A stretch of 19,178 nt of DNA from an uncultured Blautia sp. (GCA_900539525.1 UQCM01000050.1:1-19178), one strand, 5' to 3'; shown: positions 8,582 through 15,744, counted from the stretch's first letter. Numbers and translations: made by a program. Notes: a model not told the origin generated them from the letters alone.

Positions 8582-9382
8582 TCATAATTTTACAAATTCC
8601 GGTTTCCGGTTCCGGAATACAGTATAATAGTGGAAACCACAGTGCAAGAGCAGGTCTCTCACTTTATGAAAATCGTAGGCCAGATGTTCAGGAGTATGAC
8701 CGTCACTTCCCACTGTAACAATCTCGCCCCCCATTTCCCGATAACGTTTTAAGATGTCCGGATGCGGGTTCGGGTTACCAAGCCCGTATTTGAATCCGGC
8801 GGTATTCAGCTCCAGACCGACACCATGTGCGATGATACATTTCAGCACGTCATCCAGAATATCCCGGTATGCTTCATAGGAATAGAATCGATTTTTATCT
8901 GGTCCGTAGCGTACAACATAATCAATATGACCATAAACATCAATGTCCGAAAATACTTTCAGGTTATCAATGATCGACTGAAAGTATTCACGATAGCAGT
9001 CGCTTTCCTTTCGTCCTTCATAAAAGGCGGGATAGTAGGGATCCGCCCCATTTACCGTATGGGAGGATCCGATGACAAAATCAAAGTCCCACTGTCTGAG
9101 ATATTCGGACAGACGCCCGGCAAGATGCGGCTGCAGCCCGAGTTCTACTCCAAAAAGCAGCTCGATACTGGAACCGTAGAGATCACGGCAGCGATTTAAT
9201 TCTTCGAAATAAGAGGGAGTATCAACCTCGAAAATCAAACCCTCTGCGTCATAATCATAGTCCAGATGTTCTGTAAAACACATAGTCGTCAGCCCGCGCC
9301 GGATCCCCTCCTTGACCATAGAAATCATAGGTGCATCCGAGTCGGCGGAAAAAGATGAATGAATGTGAAAATCTGCGTTCAA
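8582..9382 (-). CDS. PHP-domain phosphatase, histidinol-phosphatase (HisJ/HisK) type
   Basis: This is a 266-residue cytoplasmic metal-dependent phosphoesterase of the PHP family. Histidinol-phosphatases of this type hydrolyse L-histidinol phosphate to histidinol in histidine synthesis. Metal-binding motifs occur in the expected order: DFHIHSSFS near the N-terminus, TEHLDYD, GVELG, GSSHTV, YGHIDYV and GSDGHTP near the C-terminus. The length fits the family. The start is TTG at 9382, five bases after AGGAGGGG (9395-9388); an in-frame TTG at 9400 would place that ribosome binding site inside the gene. The gene stands alone, convergent with the GH95 gene and divergent from gap, with no other his gene in the window. 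PHP paralogues with other phosphate substrates exist, so the exact substrate is not certain. Confidence 0.85.
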   Translation of the reverse strand: MNADFHIHSSFSADSDAPMISMVKEGIRRGLTTMCFTEHLDYDYDAEGLIFEVDTPSYFEELNRCRDLYGSSIELLFGVELGLQPHLAGRLSEYLRQWDFDFVIGSSHTVNGADPYYPAFYEGRKESDCYREYFQSIIDNLKVFSDIDVYGHIDYVVRYGPDKNRFYSYEAYRDILDDVLKCIIAHGVGLELNTAGFKYGLGNPNPHPDILKRYREMGGEIVTVGSDGHTPEHLAYDFHKVRDLLLHCGFHYYTVFRNRKPEFVKL

Positions 9383-9387
9383 ATAGT

Positions 9388-9395
9388 CCCCTCCT
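9388..9395 (-). promoter_or_regulatory. Ribosome binding site that fixes the TTG start of the PHP gene
   Basis: On the minus strand AGGAGGGG ends 5 bases before TTG at 9382, favouring this start over the in-frame TTG at 9400. Confidence 0.75.
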
Positions 9396-9409
9396 GACAA
9401 TTACCTTTT

Positions 9410-9600
9410 AATGATGTTGGTGTCAAAAGGTATTTTGACACCATGATATCACGGATTTCTCCGCACTTCGTGCTCCCGAAATCCTGAAAACATTCGAAAT
9501 CCGCCCTGTTCGGGCTACTTTCTCATGTTTTGCGGGTCAAGAAGTCATGTTTTTTCATGCAAGCATGAAACACATGACCTTTTGACCCTGGTATCATCAT
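9410..9600. repeat. Family A dispersed intergenic repeat, copy 1
   Basis: A structured, non-coding repeat lies between the divergent PHP and gap genes. Its last 84 bases (9514-9597) match 18799-18882 at 77 of 84 positions. It ends on the right with ACCTTTTGACCCTGGTATCAT and carries a related inverted copy at its left end (RC of 9410-9431). Internal hairpins include a perfect 10-bp inverted repeat GGTGTCAAAA / TTTTGACACC (9419-9442) and a long hairpin built on GTCATG...CATGAC and TTCATGC/GCATGAA (9544-9578). No ORF is visible. It resembles a MITE or REP-like element. Confidence 0.75.
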
Positions 9601-9670
9601 AATAGAAATTCTGAAAAATGTCCATAATCTATGAAAAGATAGTAAAATATCATAAATTTGTATTTTTCTC

Positions 9671-9699
9671 TTGAATTTTTGGGACAAATTAGGTAGAAT
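9671..9699 (+). promoter_or_regulatory. Sigma-A-type promoter of the gap-pgk-tpiA operon
   Basis: TTGAAT (9671-9676) and TAGAAT (9694-9699) are separated by exactly 17 bases, each hexamer matching consensus at 4-5 of 6 positions. Transcription would begin near 9706, leaving a leader of about 95 bases before gap. Confidence 0.7.
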
Positions 9700-9801
9700 A
9701 CAAATAGGTTGATGTTTCTTTCACAAACTATGGAAACACACAAATAATCGGTAATTTCAACAGCCGGTTACAAATATTTTATTCTTAGGAGGAATCAAAT
9801 C

Positions 9802-10815
9802 ATGGCAGTAAAAGTAGCAATCAATGGTTTTGGACGTATTGGACGTCTCGCATTCAGACAGATGTTTGGCGCAGAAGGATATGAAGTAGTTGCGATCAAC
9901 GACTTAACATCTCCGGCAATGTTAGCACATTTATTAAAATATGATTCATCTCAGGGTAAATATGCATTAGCTGACACAGTAACAGCAGGCGAAGATTCCA
10001 TCACAGTAGATGGAAAGGAAATCAAGATCTATGCATTCCCGGATGCAAACAACTGCCCATGGGGAGAGCTTGGTGTTGACGTAGTTCTGGAGTGCTCAGG
10101 ATTCTACACATCCAAGGCAAAAGCTCAGGCTCATATCAATGCAGGTGCTCGTAAAGTTGTTATCTCTGCACCGGCAGGAAACGATCTTCCTACTATCGTT
10201 TACAATGTAAACCATGAGACACTGAAAGCTGAAGACACCATCATCTCCGCAGCTTCCTGTACAACAAACTGCCTGGCACCTATGGCAAAAGCATTAAATG
10301 ACCTGGCTCCGATCAAATCCGGTATCATGTGCACGATCCACGCTTACACAGGCGATCAGATGACTCTGGATGGACCTCAGAGAAAAGGTGATTTAAGAAG
10401 ATCCCGTGCAGCAGCAGTTAATATCGTTCCGAACAGCACAGGTGCTGCAAAGGCAATCGGTCTGGTTATCCCGGAGCTGAACGGCAAATTAATCGGTTCT
10501 GCACAGCGTGTTCCGACCCCGACAGGTTCTACTACGATCTTAACAGCAGTTGTAGAAGGAAACGTAACTGTAGATCAGATCAACGCAGCTATGAAAGCAG
10601 CAGCTAACGAGTCCTTCGGATACAACACAGATGAGATCGTATCCAGCGATATCGTTGGTATGAGATTCGGTTCTCTGTTCGATGCTACTCAGACAATGGT
10701 TCTGCCGTTAGAGAATGGCACAACTGAGGTTCAGGTAGTTTCCTGGTATGACAATGAGAACTCCTACACAAGCCAGATGGTTCGTACAATTAAGTTCTTC
10801 TCAGAGTTAGCATAA
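9802..10815 (+). CDS. gap: Glyceraldehyde-3-phosphate dehydrogenase, type I
   Basis: This 337-residue cytoplasmic enzyme converts glyceraldehyde-3-phosphate, NAD+ and phosphate to 1,3-bisphosphoglycerate. The N-terminal NAD-binding motif INGFGRIGR, the catalytic ASCTTNC with Cys153, the partner His180 in CTIHAYTGDQ, and the C-terminal WYDNENSYTSQM are all intact. The length is typical of the homotetramer-forming family. The ATG at 9802 follows AGGAGG by 9 bases. It is the first gene of gap-pgk-tpiA and lies behind a clear promoter. A GC-rich hairpin separates it from pgk, which could allow higher expression of gap alone. It is well recognised, with nothing unusual. Confidence 0.98.
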   Translation: MAVKVAINGFGRIGRLAFRQMFGAEGYEVVAINDLTSPAMLAHLLKYDSSQGKYALADTVTAGEDSITVDGKEIKIYAFPDANNCPWGELGVDVVLECSGFYTSKAKAQAHINAGARKVVISAPAGNDLPTIVYNVNHETLKAEDTIISAASCTTNCLAPMAKALNDLAPIKSGIMCTIHAYTGDQMTLDGPQRKGDLRRSRAAAVNIVPNSTGAAKAIGLVIPELNGKLIGSAQRVPTPTGSTTILTAVVEGNVTVDQINAAMKAAANESFGYNTDEIVSSDIVGMRFGSLFDATQTMVLPLENGTTEVQVVSWYDNENSYTSQMVRTIKFFSELA

Positions 10816-10841
10816 TCCAGAATATCTTTAAGAAGATCCAA

Positions 10842-10871
10842 AAGGGTCCGGTCTGATTGGGCCGGACCCTT
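10842..10871 (+). terminator. GC-rich hairpin between gap and pgk (partial terminator or processing site)
   Basis: A 10-bp perfect stem (AAGGGTCCGG / CCGGACCCTT) is followed by an A/T-rich AAATTTTATAATTT rather than a clean T-run. It lies 27 bases after the gap stop and just before the pgk ribosome binding site. Leaky termination or an mRNA-stabilising 3' end for gap are both plausible; complete termination is less likely. Confidence 0.6.
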
Positions 10872-10899
10872 AAATTTTATAATTTAAGGAGGCAATGAA

Positions 10900-12105
10900 A
10901 TGCTCAACAAAAAATCAGTAGATGATATCAATGTAAAAGGCCAGAAAGTTCTGGTGAGATGTGATTTCAACGTTCCGTTAATCGACGGAAAGATTACTGA
11001 CGAGAATCGTCTGGTGGCAGCACTTCCGACGATCAAGAAATTAATCGCTGACGGCGGTAAGGTAATCCTCTGCTCACATCTTGGAAAGCCGAAGGGAGAG
11101 CCGAAGCCTGAGCTTTCCTTAGCACCGGTTGCAGTTCGTCTCTCTGAGCTTCTGGGACAGGAAGTAAAGTTTGCTGCTGATCCTGAAGTTGTAGGACCAA
11201 ATGCAAAGGCTGCAGTAGAGGCTATGAAGGATGGCGAGGTCGTATTACTGGAGAATACACGTTATCGTGCAGAGGAGACAAAGAACGGAGAGGCATTCAG
11301 CAAAGATCTGGCTTCCTTATGTGACGTGTTTGTTAATGACGCATTCGGTACGGCACACAGAGCTCACTGCTCAAATGTAGGTGTTACACAGTACGTGGAT
11401 ACAGCAGTTGTCGGATATCTGATGCAGAAAGAAATTGATTTCCTTGGCAATGCGGTAAACAATCCTGAGAGACCTTTCGTAGCAATCCTTGGCGGTGCAA
11501 AGGTTGCAGACAAATTAAATGTTATCAACAACCTGCTTGAGAAATGTGATACACTGATCATTGGCGGTGGTATGGCATATACATTCTTAAAGGCACTGGG
11601 CAAAGAGGTTGGAAAATCTCTGCTTGACGAGTCAAAGATCGATTACTGCAAAGAGATGATGGAAAAGGCAGAAAAACTGGGCAAAAAGATCCTGCTTCCG
11701 GTAGATGCCAAGGCTGTTTATGAGTTCCCGAATCCAATCGATGCAGAGATTGAGGTTAAGGTTGTTTCTTCTGACGATATCCCGGCTGACATGGAATGTA
11801 TGGATATCGGACCTGCATCTGCAGAGCTGTTTGCTGAAGCTGTTAAGACAGCTAAGACGGTTGTTTGGAATGGACCGATGGGTGTATTCGAGAACCCGAC
11901 GCTGGCACAGGGTACGATTGCAGTTGCGAAAGCACTGGCTGAGACAGATGCTACTACGATCATCGGCGGTGGTGATTCCGCAGCAGCTGTAAACCAGATG
12001 GGATTTGGTGATAAGATGAGCCATATCTCTACAGGCGGCGGCGCTTCCCTGGAGTTCCTGGAAGGAAAAGAACTGCCGGGTGTAGCAGCAGCAAACGATA
12101 AATAA
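10900..12105 (+). CDS. pgk: Phosphoglycerate kinase
   Basis: This 401-residue cytoplasmic monomer transfers phosphate from 1,3-bisphosphoglycerate to ADP, the first ATP-forming step of glycolysis. Diagnostic sequences are the N-terminal RCDFNVPL (residues 20-27), SHLGKPKG, ENTRY, DAFGTAHRAH, the central GGAKVADK, GGGMAYTFLKA, and the nucleotide-binding GGGDSAAAV from about residue 356. The length is normal for bacterial pgk. AAGGAGG ends 7 bases before ATG 10900. It lies 84 bases after gap and 50 bases before tpiA on the same strand, so it belongs to the same glycolytic operon. No anomalies are seen. Confidence 0.98.
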   Translation: MLNKKSVDDINVKGQKVLVRCDFNVPLIDGKITDENRLVAALPTIKKLIADGGKVILCSHLGKPKGEPKPELSLAPVAVRLSELLGQEVKFAADPEVVGPNAKAAVEAMKDGEVVLLENTRYRAEETKNGEAFSKDLASLCDVFVNDAFGTAHRAHCSNVGVTQYVDTAVVGYLMQKEIDFLGNAVNNPERPFVAILGGAKVADKLNVINNLLEKCDTLIIGGGMAYTFLKALGKEVGKSLLDESKIDYCKEMMEKAEKLGKKILLPVDAKAVYEFPNPIDAEIEVKVVSSDDIPADMECMDIGPASAELFAEAVKTAKTVVWNGPMGVFENPTLAQGTIAVAKALAETDATTIIGGGDSAAAVNQMGFGDKMSHISTGGGASLEFLEGKELPGVAAANDK

Positions 12106-12155
12106 GTCTTTGGGTTGCATACCGAAGCAGATATAGAAAAGGAGATAGAAATATC

Positions 12156-12905
12156 ATGGCAAGAAAGAAAATCATCGCAGGCAACTGGAAAATGAACATG
12201 ACTCCGAGCGAGGCAGTTGCACTGGTAAATGAGTTAAAACCTTTAGTAGCAAACGATGAGGTAGATGTTGTATTCTGTGTTCCGGCAATCGATATTATCC
12301 CGGTTGTAGAAGCAGTAAAAGGCTCTAACATCCAGGTGGGTGCAGAGAATATGTATTTCGAGGAGAAGGGTGCCTTCACAGGCGAGATCTCTCCGGTGAT
12401 GCTTACAGATGCAGGTGTAAAATACGTGGTTCTCGGCCATTCTGAGAGAAGAGAGTACTTTGCAGAGACCAATGAGACCGTAAATAAGAAAATGCTGAAA
12501 GCTTTCGAGCACGGTATCACACCGATCATGTGCTGTGGAGAATCTCTGGAGCAGAGAGAGCAGGGCGTGACGATGGACTTTATCCGTCAGCAGGTTAAGG
12601 TTGGCTTCCTGGGAGTAACAGCAGATCAGGCAAAGACAGCTGTCATCGCTTACGAGCCGATCTGGGCAATCGGAACAGGAAAAACAGCTACTACAGAGCA
12701 GGCTCAGGAGGTTTGCAAGGCCATCCGCGAGTGCATCGCTGAGATCTACGATGATGCAACAGCAGCAGAGATCCGTATCCAGTACGGCGGATCCGTAAAC
12801 GCAGCAACCGCTCCTGAATTATTCGCTCAGGACGATATCGACGGCGGTCTGGTAGGTGGAGCATCCCTCAAACCGGATTTCGGAAAGATCGTAAACTATA
12901 AGTAG
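12156..12905 (+). CDS. tpiA: Triose-phosphate isomerase
   Basis: This 249-residue TIM-barrel enzyme interconverts dihydroxyacetone phosphate and glyceraldehyde-3-phosphate. The catalytic residues are visible: Lys12 in GNWKMN, His95 in LGHSERR and Glu167 in AYEPIWAIGTGK. The phosphate-binding loops IQYGGSV and GGLVGGASL are near the C-terminus. The ATG at 12156 follows AAGGAG by 11 bases, slightly long but acceptable. It is the last gene of gap-pgk-tpiA, and a strong hairpin follows. Phosphoglycerate mutase and enolase, sometimes found next, are absent here. Confidence 0.98.
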   Translation: MARKKIIAGNWKMNMTPSEAVALVNELKPLVANDEVDVVFCVPAIDIIPVVEAVKGSNIQVGAENMYFEEKGAFTGEISPVMLTDAGVKYVVLGHSERREYFAETNETVNKKMLKAFEHGITPIMCCGESLEQREQGVTMDFIRQQVKVGFLGVTADQAKTAVIAYEPIWAIGTGKTATTEQAQEVCKAIRECIAEIYDDATAAEIRIQYGGSVNAATAPELFAQDDIDGGLVGGASLKPDFGKIVNYK

Positions 12906-12919
12906 TATATACTATATAT

Positions 12920-12954
12920 AACCGGAGAATGTGTTTTTAACACACTCTCCGGTT
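12920..12954 (+). terminator. Hairpin ending the gap-pgk-tpiA operon
   Basis: A 9-bp stem AACCGGAGA / TCTCCGGTT encloses a second 5-bp stem GTGTT/AACAC, 14 bases after the tpiA stop. The following sequence (AGAAATGTTTCTTG) lacks a tight T-run, so termination may be inefficient. Confidence 0.65.
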
Positions 12955-13029
12955 AGAAATGTTTCTTGTAAATTCTATGTAATCTGTAAATCTATTTTAT
13001 TTATTCTGTTTTTCTTACATTTTATTTTT

Positions 13030-13181
13030 GTAACTATTCAGAGTCCATTCGCAAAATCGCCTCTGCGAGGCTTTCCTTTTGCTCATGTCGGCTCTCGCCC
13101 TATAGATTTATAAAATTTGCCTCTGGTGAGCAAGCTCCCCAAAGCAAATATTTATAAATCTGCATGACTCTGAACAGTTAC
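13030..13181. repeat. Family B MITE-like element, copy 1 (152 bp)
   Basis: Terminal inverted repeats GTAACTATTCAGAGTC (13030-13045) and GACTCTGAACAGTTAC (13166-13181) match at 15 of 16 positions. Inner inverted segments AGATTTATAAA and TTTATAAATCT extend the near-palindrome. No gene is seen inside. Its right-hand 54 bases recur in reverse orientation at 19125-19178 with 52 identities. Size, terminal repeats and lack of coding capacity fit a miniature inverted-repeat element; no target-site duplication is clear. Confidence 0.78.
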
Positions 13182-13219
13182 CTATTTTCTGATTTTTCCC
13201 GATAGTTGGACTTTGATAA

Positions 13220-13249
13220 TTGAATAAAGGCTTTACACTATGATATAAT
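13220..13249 (+). promoter_or_regulatory. Putative promoter of the 59-aa gene and probably hydE
   Basis: TTGAAT (13220-13225) and a perfect TATAAT (13244-13249) are 18 bases apart. The upstream arm of a 16-bp inverted repeat fills most of the space between them, so a protein bound there would compete with RNA polymerase. Confidence 0.6.
13223..13238. repeat. Left arm of an inverted repeat flanking the 59-aa gene
   Basis: AATAAAGGCTTTACAC is the reverse complement of 13470-13485 at 15 of 16 positions. It sits between the -35 and -10 hexamers. Confidence 0.8.
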
Positions 13250-13273
13250 ACCATTTGAAAAGGTGGTGAGAAT

Positions 13274-13453
13274 ATGGGAGAAGATACAATGAATGAAAAA
13301 GAACTTAAAGACCAGGTTATTAAAGAATTTGTTAATCTTCAGAGAGTAAAAAGCGCACCTGACAGGGATGCAGAAATTGCATATCAGGAAAGAGTTTTAA
13401 AAGCACGAATGCAGTCACTTGGTATAGCGACCGAAGAACTCGAAATCAAATAA
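13274..13453 (+). CDS. Small hypothetical protein, 59 aa
   Basis: I do not recognise this family. The ORF begins at ATG 13274, seven bases after AGGTGG, and ends at TAA 13453. The product is highly charged and predicted to be mostly helical and soluble, with no signal peptide, membrane segment, cysteine or zinc motif. It runs from MGEDTMNEKELKDQVIKEF to a C-terminus LGIATEELEIK. An alternative start is the ATG at 13289. A good promoter lies upstream, and it ends 58 bases before hydE, so the two are probably co-transcribed. The coding case rests on the ribosome binding site, promoter and sensible composition. Its position next to hydE could mean an accessory role in hydrogenase maturation, but this is only positional. 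Confidence 0.65.
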   Translation: MGEDTMNEKELKDQVIKEFVNLQRVKSAPDRDAEIAYQERVLKARMQSLGIATEELEIK

Positions 13454-13469
13454 CTATACACGATCTAAG

Positions 13470-13485
13470 GTGTAAAGTCTTTATT
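13470..13485. repeat. Right arm of the inverted repeat flanking the 59-aa gene
   Basis: GTGTAAAGTCTTTATT is the partner of 13223-13238, with one mismatch. It lies in the short leader just before hydE. Confidence 0.8.
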
Positions 13486-13511
13486 GAATGCTCATATGCA
13501 AAGGAGTATCT

Positions 13512-14579
13512 ATGATAATAGCAGAAAAACTGATAAAAAACCATAAGCTTACCAGAGATGAATATGTGGAATTACTGAAACTTGCAGATGATGAGGATGT
13601 CAGAGAGCTTCTGAGAAATGAGGCATTGTCTCTCAGAAGAAAATACTATGGAGATAAGGTATATACACGGGGATTGATTGAATTTACAAATTATTGCAAG
13701 AATAATTGTTATTACTGCGGAATACGAAGCGGCAACCGGACAGCAGAAAGATACCGGCTTACAGCGGATGAGATTATGGAGTGCTGCCGCGAGGGATATC
13801 GACTGGGCTTTCGCACCTTTGTACTTCAGGGTGGAGAGGATCCCTGGTATACAGATGAGCGGATGGAGGATATCATCCGTCAGATCAAGACTGCATATCC
13901 GGACTGTGCTCTTACGCTTTCCATCGGGGAGAAATCCTGTGAGAGTTACCGGCGGTTTCGTGAGGCGGGCGCCGACCGGTATCTGCTGCGTCATGAAACG
14001 GCAGACGACGCACACTATCATATGCTTCATCCCGAATCGATGAGTCTTGCCCGGAGAAAGCAGTGTCTGTATGATCTGAAAACACTTGGTTATCAGGTAG
14101 GGGCAGGATTTATGGTTGGATCTCCGGGACAGACGCTGGAAACGCTGGCAGCAGATCTGGAGTTTCTGAAAGAGCTGGAGCCGCAGATGGTAGGAATCGG
14201 TCCGTTTATTCCGCATCATGCTACACGGTTTGCGGAGGAAAAGGCGGGAAGTGTGGATATGACTCTGTTTTTGTTGTCAATCATCCGCATCCTGCTGCCG
14301 GGGGTTCTCCTCCCTGCTACCACCGCTCTGGGTACTGTTGATCCACGGGGAAGGGAGAAAGGGCTGCAGTCCGGTGCAAATGTTGTGATGCCAAACCTGT
14401 CACCGGTCAGGAACAGGAAGCAGTACGATCTGTATGATAATAAAATCTGTACAGGTGAGGAAGCAGCGGAGTGCAGGGGATGTCTGTCCAGGAGGGTAGC
14501 ATCTGTGGGATTCCGCCTCGTGGAAGAGAGAGGAGATGCGGTCACTGCACCTTTTAATCTAGGGATGATTCCATCTTAG
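13512..14579 (+). CDS. hydE: [FeFe] hydrogenase H-cluster radical SAM maturase HydE
   Basis: This 355-residue radical S-adenosylmethionine enzyme acts with HydG and HydF in building the diiron subcluster of [FeFe] hydrogenase. The family's CX3CX2C cluster motif is present as NYCKNNCYYCGIR (C62, C66, C69). A second, C-terminal CX7CX2C set (C313, C321, C324) corresponds to the accessory cluster site seen in some HydE proteins. ATG 13512 is chosen because AAGGAG lies 5 bases upstream; an in-frame ATG at 13488 lacks a good ribosome binding site. HydG, HydF and the hydrogenase are not in the window, so the maturation genes are at least partly dispersed. The related PylB and BioB enzymes are less likely because of the CGIRSGN context and the C-terminal cysteines. 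Confidence 0.92.
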   Translation: MIIAEKLIKNHKLTRDEYVELLKLADDEDVRELLRNEALSLRRKYYGDKVYTRGLIEFTNYCKNNCYYCGIRSGNRTAERYRLTADEIMECCREGYRLGFRTFVLQGGEDPWYTDERMEDIIRQIKTAYPDCALTLSIGEKSCESYRRFREAGADRYLLRHETADDAHYHMLHPESMSLARRKQCLYDLKTLGYQVGAGFMVGSPGQTLETLAADLEFLKELEPQMVGIGPFIPHHATRFAEEKAGSVDMTLFLLSIIRILLPGVLLPATTALGTVDPRGREKGLQSGANVVMPNLSPVRNRKQYDLYDNKICTGEEAAECRGCLSRRVASVGFRLVEERGDAVTAPFNLGMIPS

Positions 14580-14596
14580 AATTTTTTAAAACCTAC

Positions 14597-14625
14597 TTGA
14601 CATATAGGATTACAAGGGGTATAAT
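14597..14625 (+). promoter_or_regulatory. Perfect consensus sigma-A promoter of cysK
   Basis: TTGACA (14597-14602) and TATAAT (14620-14625) are separated by exactly 17 bases. Transcription would start near 14632, giving a leader of about 46 bases. This is the strongest promoter match in the window. Confidence 0.9.
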
Positions 14626-14677
14626 TCAGATAAATCAAATAATACATATAGATAAAGTATGAAAAAGGAGGAGCATT

Positions 14678-15610
14678 ATGGCATCGATTTATAAAGGAAC
14701 ACTGGGATTGATTGGAAATACACCATTGGTAGAAGTGACAAACATCGAAAAGGAACTGGGATTACAGGCAAGAGTTCTTGTAAAGCTTGAGTATTTTAAT
14801 CCGGCAGGAAGCGTTAAGGACAGGATCGCAAAGAGTATGATTGAGGACGCAGAGGCAAAGGGACTGTTAAAAGAAGGTTCCGTGATCATAGAGCCGACAT
14901 CCGGTAATACGGGAATCGGTCTTGCCTCCATCGCAGCGGCGAAGGGATACCGGATCATCCTCACGATGCCGGAAACCATGAGTGTGGAGAGAAGAAACAT
15001 CCTGAAGGCATACGGCGCAGAACTGGTACTGACAGAAGGTGCAAAGGGAATGTCAGGAGCAATCGCAAAAGCGGAGGAGCTGGCGAAGGAGATTCCGGAC
15101 AGTTTCATCCCGGGACAGTTTGTCAATCCGGCGAACCCTGAGACTCATAGAAATACCACAGGCCCGGAAATCTGGAAGGATACGGACGGCGAAGTGGACA
15201 TTTTCGTGGCAGGTGTAGGAACCGGTGGAACATTGACAGGTGTAGGAGAATATCTCAAATCTCAGAAGAGTGAGATAAAGATCGTGGCTGTAGAGCCCGC
15301 CGGCTCTCCGGTGCTCTCAGAAGGAAAGGGAGGCCCGCACAAGATTCAGGGAATCGGTGCCGGATTCGTACCGCAAGTGCTGAATACATCCGTTTATGAT
15401 GAGATCATCAGGATTGAAAATGAGGATGCTTTTACTTACGGAAAGCTGATGGCCAGAAAGGAAGGCGTGCTGGTGGGAATTTCATCCGGTGCTGCATTAT
15501 CGGCAGCCATTCAGCTGGCAAAGCGTCCAGAAAATGAGGGGAAGACGATCGTCGCGCTGCTTCCGGATACAGGTGACAGATATTATTCAACACCACTGTT
15601 TACAGAATAG
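14678..15610 (+). CDS. cysK: Cysteine synthase (O-acetylserine sulfhydrylase)
   Basis: This 310-residue PLP enzyme makes L-cysteine from O-acetyl-L-serine and sulfide in the cytoplasm. The PLP lysine is K47 in NPAGSVKDR, the substrate-binding loop is TSGNTG (residues 74-79), the phosphate-binding glycine loop is GVGTGGTLTG, and the C-terminus has LLPDTGDRYYSTPLF, all typical of the CysK/CysM family. AAGGAGG ends 6 bases before ATG 14678. It lies behind a perfect consensus promoter and 203 bases before a metY-type gene, forming a sulfur-assimilation pair that uses sulfide directly. No SAM riboswitch or T-box is recognisable in the short leader. CysM or cystathionine beta-synthase paralogues share the fold, but length and motifs favour CysK. 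Confidence 0.95.
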   Translation: MASIYKGTLGLIGNTPLVEVTNIEKELGLQARVLVKLEYFNPAGSVKDRIAKSMIEDAEAKGLLKEGSVIIEPTSGNTGIGLASIAAAKGYRIILTMPETMSVERRNILKAYGAELVLTEGAKGMSGAIAKAEELAKEIPDSFIPGQFVNPANPETHRNTTGPEIWKDTDGEVDIFVAGVGTGGTLTGVGEYLKSQKSEIKIVAVEPAGSPVLSEGKGGPHKIQGIGAGFVPQVLNTSVYDEIIRIENEDAFTYGKLMARKEGVLVGISSGAALSAAIQLAKRPENEGKTIVALLPDTGDRYYSTPLFTE

Positions 15611-15654
15611 CTGCTTTTTGATTCGTATAAACAAACAGGGTGAAGGAGTGCAGA

Positions 15655-15744
15655 ATGAAAGTATTGAAATCAGGCGGTTATATTTTTATAGAAGAGGAAC
15701 GAATGTGTCGATTAGCAATTACAAACGAAACACAGCGAGAGTAA
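15655..15744 (+). CDS. Possible 29-aa ORF between cysK and metY
   Basis: GAAGGAG lies 6 bases before ATG 15655, and the frame runs 29 codons to TAA 15744. The predicted peptide (MKVLKSGGYIFIEEERM...) contains one Cys and one internal Met. It matches no family I know. It could be a leader peptide for the downstream methionine gene, a real microprotein, a gene remnant or a chance ORF. The good ribosome binding site is the main support. No terminator/antiterminator pair is obvious between it and metY. Confidence 0.35.
   Translation: MKVLKSGGYIFIEEERMCRLAITNETQRE

Larger units (their letters stand above)
9383..9801. other. Intergenic region between the divergent PHP and gap genes
   Basis: About half of this stretch is the family A repeat. 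The rest (9601-9801) is AT-rich and carries the gap promoter and a leader of about 95 bases. I see no convincing promoter for the minus-strand PHP gene; a TTGACA at 9426-9421 is too close to its start codon. Confidence 0.6.

Noticed and set aside
8762..9199. 145-codon plus-strand ORF
   Set aside because: It lies antisense to the PHP gene, whose metal-binding motifs are intact; it has no ribosome binding site or recognisable domain.
9398..9426. TTGACA-17-TAATTG promoter for the minus-strand PHP gene
   Set aside because: Transcription would start within the ribosome binding site, and the TTGACA is part of a repeat arm.
12029..12529. 166-codon minus-strand ORF over pgk/tpiA
   Set aside because: Antisense shadow of two well-defined glycolytic genes.
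12931..13113. 60-codon plus-strand ORF after tpiA
   Set aside because: It overlaps the tpiA terminator and runs into the MITE-like element; low-complexity Phe/Ile/Leu composition and no ribosome binding site.
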